Below, piece after piece: positions 26,724-35,590 of a DNA stretch of 64,000 bases. The DNA is taken from contig NZ_JAIOAA010000001.1 of NCBI RefSeq assembly GCF_019890675.1, positions 654,603 through 718,602 on the forward strand. Direction: 5' to 3'. Made by a program: the position numbers and the translations under genes. Source of the stretch: Micromonospora sp. PLK6-60 (GTDB lineage Bacteria > Actinomycetota > Actinomycetes > Mycobacteriales > Micromonosporaceae). Every line of letters begins with the position of its first letter. Position 1 is the stretch's first letter. The notes under the pieces are model-generated. The model made no database searches. It saw only the letters and a list, made by a program, of their open reading frames with translations, and was not told the origin of the DNA.

Positions 26724-28356
26724 GTCCGTCCTCCAAGTCGCGCAGCACCACGTCGCTCGCGTTGCGGCCGGGTACCCCGAAGACGCCCCCGCCTGGACGG
26801 GTACCGGAGCCGCAGAGGTACAGGCGTGGGACGGGTGTGCGATAGTCGGGGTACCCGGCGACGGGTCGGCCCGCGAACAGGTCGCGGGGCGACATCGCGC
26901 CGTGGTAAAGGTTTCCGCCCGGCAGCCCGAAGTCGCGCTCCAGGTCCACCGGGGTGTGCATCCTGCGGTCGACGACGGACGCCGTCAGGCCCGGCAGGTA
27001 CGACTCCATGTACGCCAGCACCTGGTCGGCGAAGGCCTCCCGCGCCTCGTCCCAGGTGGTGTCGGCGAGCGTGTACGGGACGTACTGGAGGTAGACGCTC
27101 ATGACGTGCCGGCCGGGCGGGGCGAGGCCGGGGTCCAGGACGGTGGGGACCGTGCACTCCACCTGCGGCTCGCTGGGCAGCAGGCCCTGGGCGGCCTCGG
27201 CGTGGATCCGGTCCAGGTGGTCGAGGCTGGGAATGAGCATCAGCGTGCCGCGCAGGTGCGGACCCGCGGGGTCGAGGCCGCGGACCTCCGGGAGCCGGTC
27301 GAGGGCCAGGTGCATCTTGGCGACCACCCCCGGGTAGTCGGCGCCGGCGACCACGCTGCGGTAGGCGACGGGCACGGCGTCGGCGTCCAGCAGGCGCAGG
27401 AACGTCGTCCGCGGGTCGGCCGCCGAGACGATCGCCCGCGCGGTGAGCCGGGCGCCGTCGTCCAGCTCGACCGCCTCGGCGCCGTCCGGTCCGGTCCGGA
27501 TTCGGTCCACCGACCGGCCGGTGAGGATGTCCACCCCGTACTCCCGGCAGGCGGCGGCGAGCGCCTGGGTGATCCCGCCCATGCCGCCCTTGACGTGACC
27601 CCACGCCGGCCGGCCCCACTCACCGGTGGTGAGCTGGTGGTAGAGCATGAGGTACGCGGTGCCGGGAGTGGACGGTCCGCCGTCGACGCCGGTGGTGCCC
27701 TCGGTGCAGAGCGGCACCTTGACCTCGTCGGACTCGAACCAGTCGTCGAGCAGCTCCCGCGCGCTGCCGAACAGCGCCGTCACGAGCAGCCGCAGATCCG
27801 CGTCGGGCAGGTCGGTGGCCGTGCGCAGCACGGCCTTCAACGCCGGTATGTCGTCGAACAGCGGGGTCCGCGACGGGCCGACCAGGTACGGCTCCACCAC
27901 CTTGGCGAGCCGCCGCATCGTCCGCCCGTACTCGGCGTACGCCTTGGCGTCCCGCGCCGAGTACCTGCTGATCTCGGTGGCGTTGGCGACCTCGTCGGCG
28001 CCCAGGGTCAGACTCCGGCCGCCGGGGAAGAGTGCCGTCACGGACGGGTCCCGGGCGATGACCTCCAGGCCGTGCCGGGCCAGGCCCAGGTCGTCGATGA
28101 TCTGCTGCGGAAACAGCGCCGTCACCAGACTCGCCGTGGAGAAACGGTAACCGGGAATCAATTCCTCGGTGACGCAGGCGCCGCCCACGACATCGCGTCG
28201 CTCGACGACGGCGACCCGCCGACCGCTGCGCGCGAGGTAAGCCGCGCACACGAGTCCGTTGTGACCACCGCCGACAATGACGGCATCGTACGGTGTGGTA
28301 TGCAGCTTTGTTGAATTCACCCTGCCATGGTCATGGCGGTGCGTATCTGGTCGCAT
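26713..28356 (-). CDS. PYROXD2/phytoene-desaturase-like FAD oxidoreductase
   Basis: Up to 547 residues. FAD motif DAVIVGGGHNGLVCAAYLARSG near the N-terminus and the C-terminal motif YLCGSGTRPGGGVFGVPGRNA, typical of the PYROXD2/CrtI superfamily, in which FAD dehydrogenates or isomerises alkyl substrates. Starts at 28356 (ATG, no ribosome site) or GTG 28320 (preceded closely by GGCAGG) are both possible; the domain begins after both. First of four overlapping genes; 56 bases after the ATP-grasp gene. Substrate unknown; a peripheral moiety is the likely target. Confidence 0.85.
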   Translation of the reverse strand: MRPDTHRHDHGRVNSTKLHTTPYDAVIVGGGHNGLVCAAYLARSGRRVAVVERRDVVGGACVTEELIPGYRFSTASLVTALFPQQIIDDLGLARHGLEVIARDPSVTALFPGGRSLTLGADEVANATEISRYSARDAKAYAEYGRTMRRLAKVVEPYLVGPSRTPLFDDIPALKAVLRTATDLPDADLRLLVTALFGSARELLDDWFESDEVKVPLCTEGTTGVDGGPSTPGTAYLMLYHQLTTGEWGRPAWGHVKGGMGGITQALAAACREYGVDILTGRSVDRIRTGPDGAEAVELDDGARLTARAIVSAADPRTTFLRLLDADAVPVAYRSVVAGADYPGVVAKMHLALDRLPEVRGLDPAGPHLRGTLMLIPSLDHLDRIHAEAAQGLLPSEPQVECTVPTVLDPGLAPPGRHVMSVYLQYVPYTLADTTWDEAREAFADQVLAYMESYLPGLTASVVDRRMHTPVDLERDFGLPGGNLYHGAMSPRDLFAGRPVAGYPDYRTPVPRLYLCGSGTRPGGGVFGVPGRNASDVVLRDLEDGHAR

Positions 28357-28412
28357 CTTTGAAACTGCCGCCCTTCGTGAATGGCGCCGGTATTCGAAAG
28401 GAATTCAACTCG

Positions 28413-29696
28413 TCAATCGATCGGTCGGCCGCGCACCCGTAGCAGGGTGCCGAGCTCGTCCAGCGCGTGCTGGCAGGCCGCCTCGTCGGCGCCGACGGCG
28501 AAGCCGGCGGCCAGCCGGCCGTCCACGAACGACCGCGGTGGGAGCAGCAGCCGCTGGCCCGGCCCGGCGAGGATGGTGCATTCCCAGATGCCGGCCGGCA
28601 GGCCGGCCGGATCGAGCCGCAGCTCCTCCACAACGAGGTCGTGCGGCGGGTAGTAGAACCGCACGGCGGCGGTGGACCGGCGGCGCGGGGTGAGGTCCGG
28701 CAGCTCGTCCACGGCCAGCCGGCCGGCGGCCACGGCCAGGTCGATCCCGGTGGCCAGCAGCCCGACGTACGTGATCATGTCGCCGCCCAGCCGCCCGTTC
28801 ACCTCGATGATGCGGGGGCCCTTCGCGGTCAGCCGCACCTCGGTGTGGGTGACGCCGTGCGTGAAACCCAACGCGGTGTGGGCCGACTGCACCACCGCCC
28901 GCAGCCGCTCGTCGCGCAGCAGCGGGTCGTCGGCGGTGACGACGTGCCCCGTCTCCTCGAACGTCGGGGCGAGGCGCTGCTCCTTGTGCGAGATGAAGGC
29001 GGGCCGGACCTCACCGCGCCACACCACCGAGTCGACGGTGATCTCCGGGCCGTCCAGGTACTCCTCGACGAGCACCCCTTCGGCGAATCGGGGCGCGTCG
29101 GTCACGTGCGCGCCGTCGGCGAAGGCGAACTCGGCCTCCAGCTGCTCGGGTCGGTCGATCCGGGTGACCCCCTCGCTGCCGGCGAGCGCCCGGGGCTTGA
29201 GCACCACCGGGTAGCCGATCTGCGCGGCGGCTCGGCCCGCGCCCGCCGCGTCGGCCACCGCGACGGAGCGGACCGCGCCCGCCCCGGCGGCGGCCATCCG
29301 CTCCCGGGTCAGCCGCTTGTCCCGGCAGGCGAGGACGGCGTCGGGGGTGCTGGTGGGCAGCCCCAGCGCGGCCGCGATCCGCGCCGCGGCCCAGATCCGC
29401 ATCTCGTCGTAACACAGCACGCCCGCGATCGGCAGCCGGCTGGCGAGCTCCTTGGCCGCCGCGATGGCCTCGTCGGTGTCCAGCGCGTCGACGCAGGTCT
29501 GCCCGACGAGGTACGGCCGGTCCCAGCTGGCCTCCCGCGCGTCCAGCAGCCACAACCGGAACTCCCGGTGCAGGCCACGCAGCGCCCACTCGCGATAGTC
29601 GGCACACAAGCTGTTGACCAGAAGCAGCAGGGGGCGGGGATCGGCCGAGGCGAAGGCGCCGTACTCGTCGGCGTCGCGTCGCCGCACGTCCGCCAT
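28413..29696 (-). CDS. ATP-grasp carboxylate-amine ligase
   Basis: 427 residues from ATG 29696 (an ATG at 29732 would add 12). ATP-grasp features: [17 protein letters not shown] (P-loop-like, near 165), [16 protein letters not shown], and metal-binding [13 protein letters not shown] near residue 300. These enzymes join a carboxylate, via acyl phosphate, to an amine or thiol, as in L-amino acid ligases. It heads the minus-strand operon ending in the Asp-SDR. It may form an amide in the peripheral group (inference). The same frame is open far upstream to 32048, but that stretch is the shadow of other genes. Confidence 0.86.
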   Translation of the reverse strand: MADVRRRDADEYGAFASADPRPLLLLVNSLCADYREWALRGLHREFRLWLLDAREASWDRPYLVGQTCVDALDTDEAIAAAKELASRLPIAGVLCYDEMRIWAAARIAAALGLPTSTPDAVLACRDKRLTRERMAAAGAGAVRSVAVADAAGAGRAAAQIGYPVVLKPRALAGSEGVTRIDRPEQLEAEFAFADGAHVTDAPRFAEGVLVEEYLDGPEITVDSVVWRGEVRPAFISHKEQRLAPTFEETGHVVTADDPLLRDERLRAVVQSAHTALGFTHGVTHTEVRLTAKGPRIIEVNGRLGGDMITYVGLLATGIDLAVAAGRLAVDELPDLTPRRRSTAAVRFYYPPHDLVVEELRLDPAGLPAGIWECTILAGPGQRLLLPPRSFVDGRLAAGFAVGADEAACQHALDELGTLLRVRGRPID

Positions 29697-29957
29697 TGGG
29701 TCAGGTCCGAGATCTGCCGGGTGCTCCCTCATATCAGAAATGATCGACGCACCGTGATCGGCGCGCCCACTCCGACGTTGCGGGAGCGTCCGGCCGTCGT
29801 CGACAGCGCCCGCCGCAGCGGAAAGATCGCGCGATGGAAGAAGACACGGGCCGGGTACGCGCCCCAGGCTGGGTTGTTGAACGCGGTCGGGCAGCAGGCG
29901 GTCGCGTGTGTCCACCCAGCGGGCAACCGTTCGCGCGCCCACGAGGAGAAGCCTCTG

Positions 29958-30995
29958 ATGAGCACCGTTGCCGCATACGCCGTGCCCGCCGCCAAGGAGC
30001 CGCTGCGGCGCACCACGATCGACCGCCGCCCCGTCGGCGACCACGACGTGTCGATCGACATCGCGTACACCGGCATCTGCCACTCCGACATCCACCAGGC
30101 GCGCGCCGGCTGGGGAGAGGCGATCTTCCCGATGGTGCCGGGACACGAGATCACCGGCGTGGTGGCCGAGGTCGGCGCCGCGGTCACCGGCTTCGCGGTC
30201 GGCGACCGGGTGGGCGTCGGCTGCCTCGTCGAATCCTGCCGCACCTGCGCGCACTGCCGGGGTGGCCAGGAGCAGTTCTGCCCGAGCATGGTCTTCACGT
30301 ACAACGCGCGGGACCGCCACGGCGAGCCCACCTACGGTGGGTACTCCCGGTCCATCGTCGTCGACGAGAACTACGTCCTGCGCATCCCGGACACGCTGTC
30401 GCTCGAGGCGGCAGCCCCGCTGCTGTGCGCGGGTCTCACCACCTACTCGCCGCTGCGCTACTGGCAGGCCGGGCCCGGCAGCAAGGTCGCCGTGGTCGGC
30501 CTGGGCGGGCTCGGCCACCTGGCCGTGAAGATCGCCCACGCGCTGGGCGCCGAGGTGAGCGTGCTGTCCCGGTCGCCGGGCAAGCGGGAGGACGCGGTCA
30601 AGCTCGGCGCCGACCACTTCCACCTGAGCAGCGATCCGGCGACCTTCGCCCGGCTGACCGGCGCCTTCGACCTCATGCTGTCCACGGTGTCGGAGCCGCT
30701 CGACCTCGGCGCGTACCTTTCGCTGGTGCGCAACGACGGCACGCTGGTGAACGTCGGCGCGCCGGAGGCCCCGGTGCCGCTCAACCTGTTCGCACTGATC
30801 GACGGCCGCAAACGGCTCGCCGGATCCATGTTCGGCGGCATAGCGGAAACGCAGGAAACTCTCGACTTCTGCGCGGAGCACGGAATCGGCGCGGATATTG
30901 AAATGATCTCCGCCGATCGGATAAACGAGGCGTATGGCAGGGTACTGGCGGGTGACGTGCGCTATCGGTTCGTCATCGACGCCTCGACCATCTGA
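29958..30995 (+). CDS. Zinc-dependent alcohol dehydrogenase (CAD/YahK type)
   Basis: 345 residues. Catalytic zinc ligands in TGICHSDIH and PGHEITG, structural zinc cysteines in [15 protein letters not shown], and cofactor motif [13 protein letters not shown] mark the cinnamyl-alcohol-dehydrogenase-like NADP group, which reduces aldehydes. ATG 29958 follows GAGGAG at good spacing. An aldehyde produced by the A-T-reductase at 21735 would be a natural substrate (inference). First of a plus-strand three-gene unit with the acyltransferase and the exporter. Confidence 0.9.
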   Translation: MSTVAAYAVPAAKEPLRRTTIDRRPVGDHDVSIDIAYTGICHSDIHQARAGWGEAIFPMVPGHEITGVVAEVGAAVTGFAVGDRVGVGCLVESCRTCAHCRGGQEQFCPSMVFTYNARDRHGEPTYGGYSRSIVVDENYVLRIPDTLSLEAAAPLLCAGLTTYSPLRYWQAGPGSKVAVVGLGGLGHLAVKIAHALGAEVSVLSRSPGKREDAVKLGADHFHLSSDPATFARLTGAFDLMLSTVSEPLDLGAYLSLVRNDGTLVNVGAPEAPVPLNLFALIDGRKRLAGSMFGGIAETQETLDFCAEHGIGADIEMISADRINEAYGRVLAGDVRYRFVIDASTI

Positions 30996-31010
30996 GAAGG
31001 AGGGTGGCAA

Positions 31011-32081
31011 GTGACTGACACCGTACGGGCCCGTTGGGTGGACTCCGCCGCCGCCGTCGCGGCCGGTCCGCTCGACGGACGCTTCTTCTGTACGACGGTC
31101 GCCTGGACCCGGGCGTGGGAGGGCGTCCGCGCCGAACGCGTCCGCGCGTCCCGTCACCTGGTGCTCGAGGGCGGGCCGGCGCCGGAGCTGGTGCCCTACT
31201 ACCTGGTCGACCACTCGCCGATCTGGCGCGACTACGAGAAGACGGCGGGGATCGAGCCGGTCTGGTCCGGCCCGGTGGTCTTCTCGTCCACCGTCTACGG
31301 CGTGCACGGCGGCGCGGGCGGCAGCTCGGCCGGCTACCGGGAACACGCCGTCGACCTCGGCCTGGAGCAGGCGCGGCGGTGGGGCGCGGAGGCGCTGGTC
31401 TTCGCCAACCTCGACGGTGCCGAGGTCGACGCGTGGTCCGCGGTCCGGCCCGACGGTTACCCGGTGCTGCTGGACCGGGCCTACGAGGCGCCGGTGGGTG
31501 GTTCCGAGTCCGCGTTCCTCGGCCGGATGACCTCCAAGCCCCGCCGTGAGCTCGGCCGCCAGTGGCGCCGGGCCCAGGAGAGCGGGGTGCGGCTGCGGGT
31601 GCTGACGGGCGCCGAGATGGTGCCGCGACTTGACGAGTTCGCCCGCTTGGCGATCGGCTCCTCGGAGAAGCACACCGACAACATCTACGGTCCCGAGATG
31701 TTCCGCGCCGTGACCGGCGTGCCGGGCGCCGTCCTGCTGGTCGCCGAGCACGACGACCGGATGGTCGGAGCGTTCTACTGCTTCCTCTACCGGGGACGAC
31801 TCAGCCTGGTCTTCGCCGGGCTCGACAACGAGAAGATGAGCGAGCTGAACACGTACGCCTTCCTCATGTACGAGTCGCTGCGCTACGCGGTGGCCAACGG
31901 CGCCGAGGTCATCAACGCCGGCCGGTGCAACTACGCCTACAAGGAAAAGCACGCCTTCGACGGCGCCGACGTGTGGGCGTTGGTCTACCAGACCGGCTCG
32001 CGGCCGGAGGTCACCGACGCGCTCGAACGGATGAACAAGGGCCTGCACGAGTACCTCGCGCAGAACACGGGTCGCGAATGA
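31011..32081 (+). CDS. FemAB/GNAT-like acyltransferase (peptidogalycan-type)
   Basis: 356 residues. The C-terminal half has the GNAT-like features of the FemAB/peptidogalycan biosynthesis group: SKPRRELGRQWRRAQESGVRL, MVGAFYCFLYRGRL, and NAGRCNYAYKEKHAFDG. Such proteins transfer acyl or aminoacyl groups to amines. Here it might add an acyl group to the enediyne or a precursor, or act in self-resistance. GTG 31011 follows AAGGAGGG. Stop overlaps the start of the transporter (ATGA). Confidence 0.75.
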   Translation: MTDTVRARWVDSAAAVAAGPLDGRFFCTTVAWTRAWEGVRAERVRASRHLVLEGGPAPELVPYYLVDHSPIWRDYEKTAGIEPVWSGPVVFSSTVYGVHGGAGGSSAGYREHAVDLGLEQARRWGAEALVFANLDGAEVDAWSAVRPDGYPVLLDRAYEAPVGGSESAFLGRMTSKPRRELGRQWRRAQESGVRLRVLTGAEMVPRLDEFARLAIGSSEKHTDNIYGPEMFRAVTGVPGAVLLVAEHDDRMVGAFYCFLYRGRLSLVFAGLDNEKMSELNTYAFLMYESLRYAVANGAEVINAGRCNYAYKEKHAFDGADVWALVYQTGSRPEVTDALERMNKGLHEYLAQNTGRE

Positions 32082-33310
32082 TCGCCCTGGGCCGGCGGCT
32101 GGGCTATTCGGGGAACCTCGCCGTCCTGCTCACCACCATCGTGGGCACCAACATCGGGTACACGGCGCTGTTGCCGTACCTGCCCCGGATCTCCGAGCGC
32201 CTCGGGCTGAGCGCGACCGAGCTGGCCATCTTCCTCACCGGCTTCGCGGTGACGAAGATCCTCGGCCAGCCGGTGGGCGGCTATCTCGCCGACTCCTGGG
32301 GGCTGCGGGCGACGGCGTTGGTGGGGCTCGTCGCGGCCGCGATCGGCATGTCCTTCATCATCTTCGCCGACACCGCCGAGCCGGCGATCCTGGGCCGGCT
32401 GATCTGGGGTGCCGCCGACGGGGTGCTCACCCCGGTCCTGTACCGGTCGTTGACGGTGATTTCCGCCGAGCACGGCCGGGACCCGACGAGCGGCTACGCG
32501 CATCTGGGCAGCGTCGCGGTGCTGAGCTTCGCCGGCGGCCCGCTGGTCGTCGGGCTCGTCTATCCGTTCGCCGACTATCCGGCGGTGCTGGCCGCCACCG
32601 CGCTGCTGACGCTGGTGAACGCCCTGGTGGCGTGGGTCGTGCTGCCCGACCGGGCCCGCAGCGTGCCGCCCGCCGAGGACGTGCCGGCCGCCCGGTCCGA
32701 ACGCCTCCGGCCGCTGCTGCGCGCCATCGCCTTCTTCGCCATCGTCGACCTGTTCGCCAACCTGCTCTGGGCGGCGGCGGAACCACTGGTCCCGCTGTAT
32801 CTGGCCCGGGCCTACGAGGACCCGACCGGCCGCGCCGCCTGGGTGCTCGGCCTCGGCATGCTGGTGTTCGCCGCCGCGAACCAGCTGCTCGCCCGGGTCT
32901 CCGACTGGTGGCGGCTGCCCCGGATGGCCAGCGTCGGCATCGCCGTGCTCGGCGTGTCCTGCATCGCGCTGAACGCGGTGGCCGTCCTCGCGTGGGGGCT
33001 GATCGGGATCGCCGTGTTCATGGTGGCGCAGGCGTACATCTATCTCATCGCCCGGCGCGGGATCCAGCAGCACGGCGGCGGCACCGGCCGGGCCTGGGGG
33101 ATCTTCGGGATGTTCGGCGACACCGGTCTGGTCCTCGGCTCGGTGATCGCGGTGTGGCTCTTCGAGGCGTTCGGCACCCGGGCTTTCTCGCTGCTCGGCG
33201 TGGGCGCGCTGCTGGTCGCCGCCGTGCTGGCCGCGACGGTCCGCGGCCTACGCCCCGGCCCGGTCCCGGCCGCCGCCCCGGACCGGCGCGTCGAGACCCA
33301 GGTCTCCTGA
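32078..33310 (+). CDS. MFS transporter, probable drug exporter
   Basis: 410 residues with about twelve hydrophobic segments and the MFS A-loop GGYLADSWGLRATALVG between TM2 and TM3. The ATG at 32078 overlaps the acyltransferase stop. Placement in the cluster suggests export of the enediyne or of its precursor. Followed directly by a 64-bp perfect palindrome. Confidence 0.87.
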   Translation: MIALGRRLGYSGNLAVLLTTIVGTNIGYTALLPYLPRISERLGLSATELAIFLTGFAVTKILGQPVGGYLADSWGLRATALVGLVAAAIGMSFIIFADTAEPAILGRLIWGAADGVLTPVLYRSLTVISAEHGRDPTSGYAHLGSVAVLSFAGGPLVVGLVYPFADYPAVLAATALLTLVNALVAWVVLPDRARSVPPAEDVPAARSERLRPLLRAIAFFAIVDLFANLLWAAAEPLVPLYLARAYEDPTGRAAWVLGLGMLVFAAANQLLARVSDWWRLPRMASVGIAVLGVSCIALNAVAVLAWGLIGIAVFMVAQAYIYLIARRGIQQHGGGTGRAWGIFGMFGDTGLVLGSVIAVWLFEAFGTRAFSLLGVGALLVAAVLAATVRGLRPGPVPAAAPDRRVETQVS

Positions 33311-33317
33311 GTCGCCT

Positions 33318-33381
33318 GCGGTGCAAGGAAGGGCCCCTTATTAACAGACGTCTGTTAATAAGGGGCCCTTCCTTGCACCGC
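33318..33381. repeat. 64-bp perfect palindrome, terminator-like
   Basis: Every base from 33318 to 33349 pairs with 33350 to 33381, with no mismatch and no spacer; the center is ACGT. The arms contain AAGGAAGGGCCCCTTATTAA. It lies between the convergent MFS and GMC genes, where a bidirectional terminator is expected, but at 64 bp with no loop it is far longer than a simple terminator. I recall similar AAGGAAGGGCCCC palindromes in Micromonospora intergenic regions; not verified. Confidence 0.9.
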
Positions 33382-33398
33382 TCCCCCGAGCTGGCGGG

Positions 33399-34955
33399 TC
33401 AGGAGCCGGACTTGCGGATCAGGTCGGCGGCCTTCTCCGCGATCATGATCGTCGGGGCGTTGGTGTTGCCGCGCACGATGGTCGGCATCACCGAGGCGTC
33501 GACGACGCGCAGTTGGGAGACGCCGAGCACCCGCAGCTCCGCGTCGACCACCGAGCCCATCGCGCAGGTGCCGACGGGGTGGAAGATGGAGTGGGTGTAG
33601 CGGCGGATGTAGTCGGCCAGGGCGGCGTCGGACTCCGAGGCCGGCGGCCGGAACGGCGACACCGTGTAGGCGCCGAGCGCCTTCTGCCGGGAGATCTCCA
33701 GGGCCATCCGCAGACCCACCACGGCGGACGCCAGGTCCTCCGGGTCGGCGAAGTAGTTGTGCACGATCCGCGGCTTGGTGGTCGGGTCCTCGGAGGCCAG
33801 GGTCACGTGCCCGCGGCTGCGTGGGGTGATCATCGACGGGCCGAAGGACAGCGCGTGTCCGGTCGGGATGCCGAGTCCGGTGTCGACGAACATCACCGGC
33901 GCGGCGAGGAACTCCACGTCCGGCGCCGGCAGCCCGTCGGCGGTACGCGCGAAGCCACCGACCTCCGGGCCGTTGCAGGTGAGCGGGCCGCGCCCCTCGG
34001 ACATGAACTGCTCGAGGTTCTCCGGCGCGCCGGCGGCCAGCATGCTGATCGGGTGCTCGTGCTGGAAGATCAACGGGATCAGCACGTGGTCCTGGAGGTT
34101 CTGCCCGACGTGCGGCAGGTCCACCACGACCGGCAGGCCCAGCGGAGCGAGACCGGCGGCCGGGCCGATGCCCGAGTACATCAGCAGCTGGGGCGAGTTG
34201 TACGTGCCGGCGGCGAGGATGACCTCGCGGTCGGCCCTGATGGTGACGGCCTCGTCGAGGCGTTGCGCGACGACGCCGGTCGCCGACCCGTGCTCAATGA
34301 GCACGCGGTGGACCTGGAGGTTGGTCTCGACGGTCAGGTTCGACCGGTTCATCGCCGGGTGCAGGAAGGCGGTCGACGTGCTCGCCCGGCGCCCGCCCTT
34401 CTGGGTGAGCTGGAAGTAGCCGAAGCCGTCCTGCTCGGCGCCGTTGAAGTCGTCGTTGGCGTGGTGACCGGCCTCGACCGCGGCCTCCACGAACGCCGTC
34501 GACATCGGGTTGCGGGACCGGTTCTCCGACACCGCGAGCGGGCCGCCGCTGCCGTGGAACCGCGACTCGCCGCGCTCGTTGTCCTCCGAGCGCTTGAAGT
34601 AGGGCAGCACCTCGTCGTAGCTCCAGCCCGGCTGCTGCCACCCGTCGTAGTCGAGGCGGTTGCCGCGGATGTAGATCTGGGTGTTGATCGAGCTGGTGCC
34701 GCCGAGCACCCGGCCGCGCGGGAGGTAGACCCGGCGCCGGTCGAGGTGGGGCTCGTCGTGGCTGTCGTAGTCCCAGTCCAGCGCGGTCCGGAAGAGCTTC
34801 GCGAAGGCCGCCGGCACGTGGATGTTCTGCGCGGTGTCCGCGGGGCCCGCCTCGATCAGGCACACCGAGACGTCCGGGTCCTCGCTCAGCCGCGACGCGA
34901 GCACACAGCCCGCGGAGCCGGCGCCGACGATCACGTAGTCATAATTGCTCACCAT
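33399..34955 (-). CDS. GMC oxidoreductase (choline-dehydrogenase-like)
   Basis: 518 residues. FAD motif VIVGAGSAGCVLASRLSEDP (residues 8-27), GMC signatures LPRGRVLGGTSSIN (about 78) and GTYNSPQLLMYSGIGP (about 248), and the catalytic-site motif HPVGTCAMG plus GNTNAPTIMIAEKAADLI at the C-terminus: a complete, typical GMC alcohol oxidase/dehydrogenase. Distinct from the E9 GMC at 9202, which lacks these PROSITE signatures in this form. Likely oxidises an alcohol on a cluster product (inference). Diverges from the SnoaL-like gene at 35110. Confidence 0.88.
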   Translation of the reverse strand: MVSNYDYVIVGAGSAGCVLASRLSEDPDVSVCLIEAGPADTAQNIHVPAAFAKLFRTALDWDYDSHDEPHLDRRRVYLPRGRVLGGTSSINTQIYIRGNRLDYDGWQQPGWSYDEVLPYFKRSEDNERGESRFHGSGGPLAVSENRSRNPMSTAFVEAAVEAGHHANDDFNGAEQDGFGYFQLTQKGGRRASTSTAFLHPAMNRSNLTVETNLQVHRVLIEHGSATGVVAQRLDEAVTIRADREVILAAGTYNSPQLLMYSGIGPAAGLAPLGLPVVVDLPHVGQNLQDHVLIPLIFQHEHPISMLAAGAPENLEQFMSEGRGPLTCNGPEVGGFARTADGLPAPDVEFLAAPVMFVDTGLGIPTGHALSFGPSMITPRSRGHVTLASEDPTTKPRIVHNYFADPEDLASAVVGLRMALEISRQKALGAYTVSPFRPPASESDAALADYIRRYTHSIFHPVGTCAMGSVVDAELRVLGVSQLRVVDASVMPTIVRGNTNAPTIMIAEKAADLIRKSGS

Positions 34956-35109
34956 TCCTCCAATCCTGTCTCCAGGGCCAGAATGAAGCGTTCACCAGCG
35001 GAATCCCACTCCGAGGTTGCACAGTTTTCCGCACTGTCGAACAAGAGATGGAACCGGCCGACGGTTACGATCTGGGCGACAACCGCCCGCGGATCGAAAG
35101 GTCGTGACA

Positions 35110-35514
35110 ATGCCGGGGCAAAATGGCACGGAAACCCGCACTCTGACGAGGACGCGGGCCGAGCAGGAATTCGACGAGATGTACCGCCGGTACAACGAGG
35201 CGTTCGACGCCCGGGACGTCGACGGCCTCATGCGCTTCTATCGCGACGACGTCACCAAGATCGACTCGACCGGCGACGCCCAGTGGGACAAGGAGCAGGT
35301 GGCCGCCCTCTTCCACGGGCTGTTCCAGATGAGCTTCACGTCGAGCTTCGTGCCGATGAAGGAGGTCATCGGCGAGCACACCGCCCTGCTGGTCCTCGAC
35401 AGCACGTTGACGTTCCCCGACTTCGAGGAGCACTTCATCACCGCGCTGACCTTCACGAAACAGGACGGCGAATGGAAGCTCCTGGTCGCGGCCAGCACGA
35501 ACTTCCCGAGCTGA
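35110..35514 (+). CDS. SnoaL/SgcJ-like NTF2-fold protein (copy 1)
   Basis: 134 residues from ATG 35110 (GTG 35104 also possible). EFDEMYRRYNEAFDARDVDGLMRFYRDDV is the classic NTF2/SnoaL helical start, followed by a beta-sheet ending ALTFTKQDGEWKLLVAASTN. It is the most divergent of the four NTF2-like genes here. SgcJ of the C-1027 cluster belongs to this superfamily and supports core production; reaction unclear. Convergent with the glycosyltransferase gene across a strong terminator. Confidence 0.77.
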   Translation: MPGQNGTETRTLTRTRAEQEFDEMYRRYNEAFDARDVDGLMRFYRDDVTKIDSTGDAQWDKEQVAALFHGLFQMSFTSSFVPMKEVIGEHTALLVLDSTLTFPDFEEHFITALTFTKQDGEWKLLVAASTNFPS

Positions 35515-35539
35515 CCGGCGGCCGGTTTCCCGGTCCCGA

Positions 35540-35577
35540 AAAGATCCCCGCGCCGCAATTTCGGCGCGGGGATCTTT
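35540..35577. terminator. Bidirectional terminator
   Basis: A 16-base perfect stem, AAAGATCCCCGCGCCG (35540-35555) and complement (35562-35577), with a 6-base loop and T/A-rich ends on both sides, between convergent genes ending at 35514 and 35591. Confidence 0.88.
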
Positions 35578-35590
35578 CTGAACTGCGGAG

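Noticed and set aside
29733..32048. Long 5' extension of the ATP-grasp frame on the minus strand
   Set aside because: It covers the alcohol dehydrogenase and acyltransferase genes on the other strand and shows no homology; the ATP-grasp domain starts after 29696.
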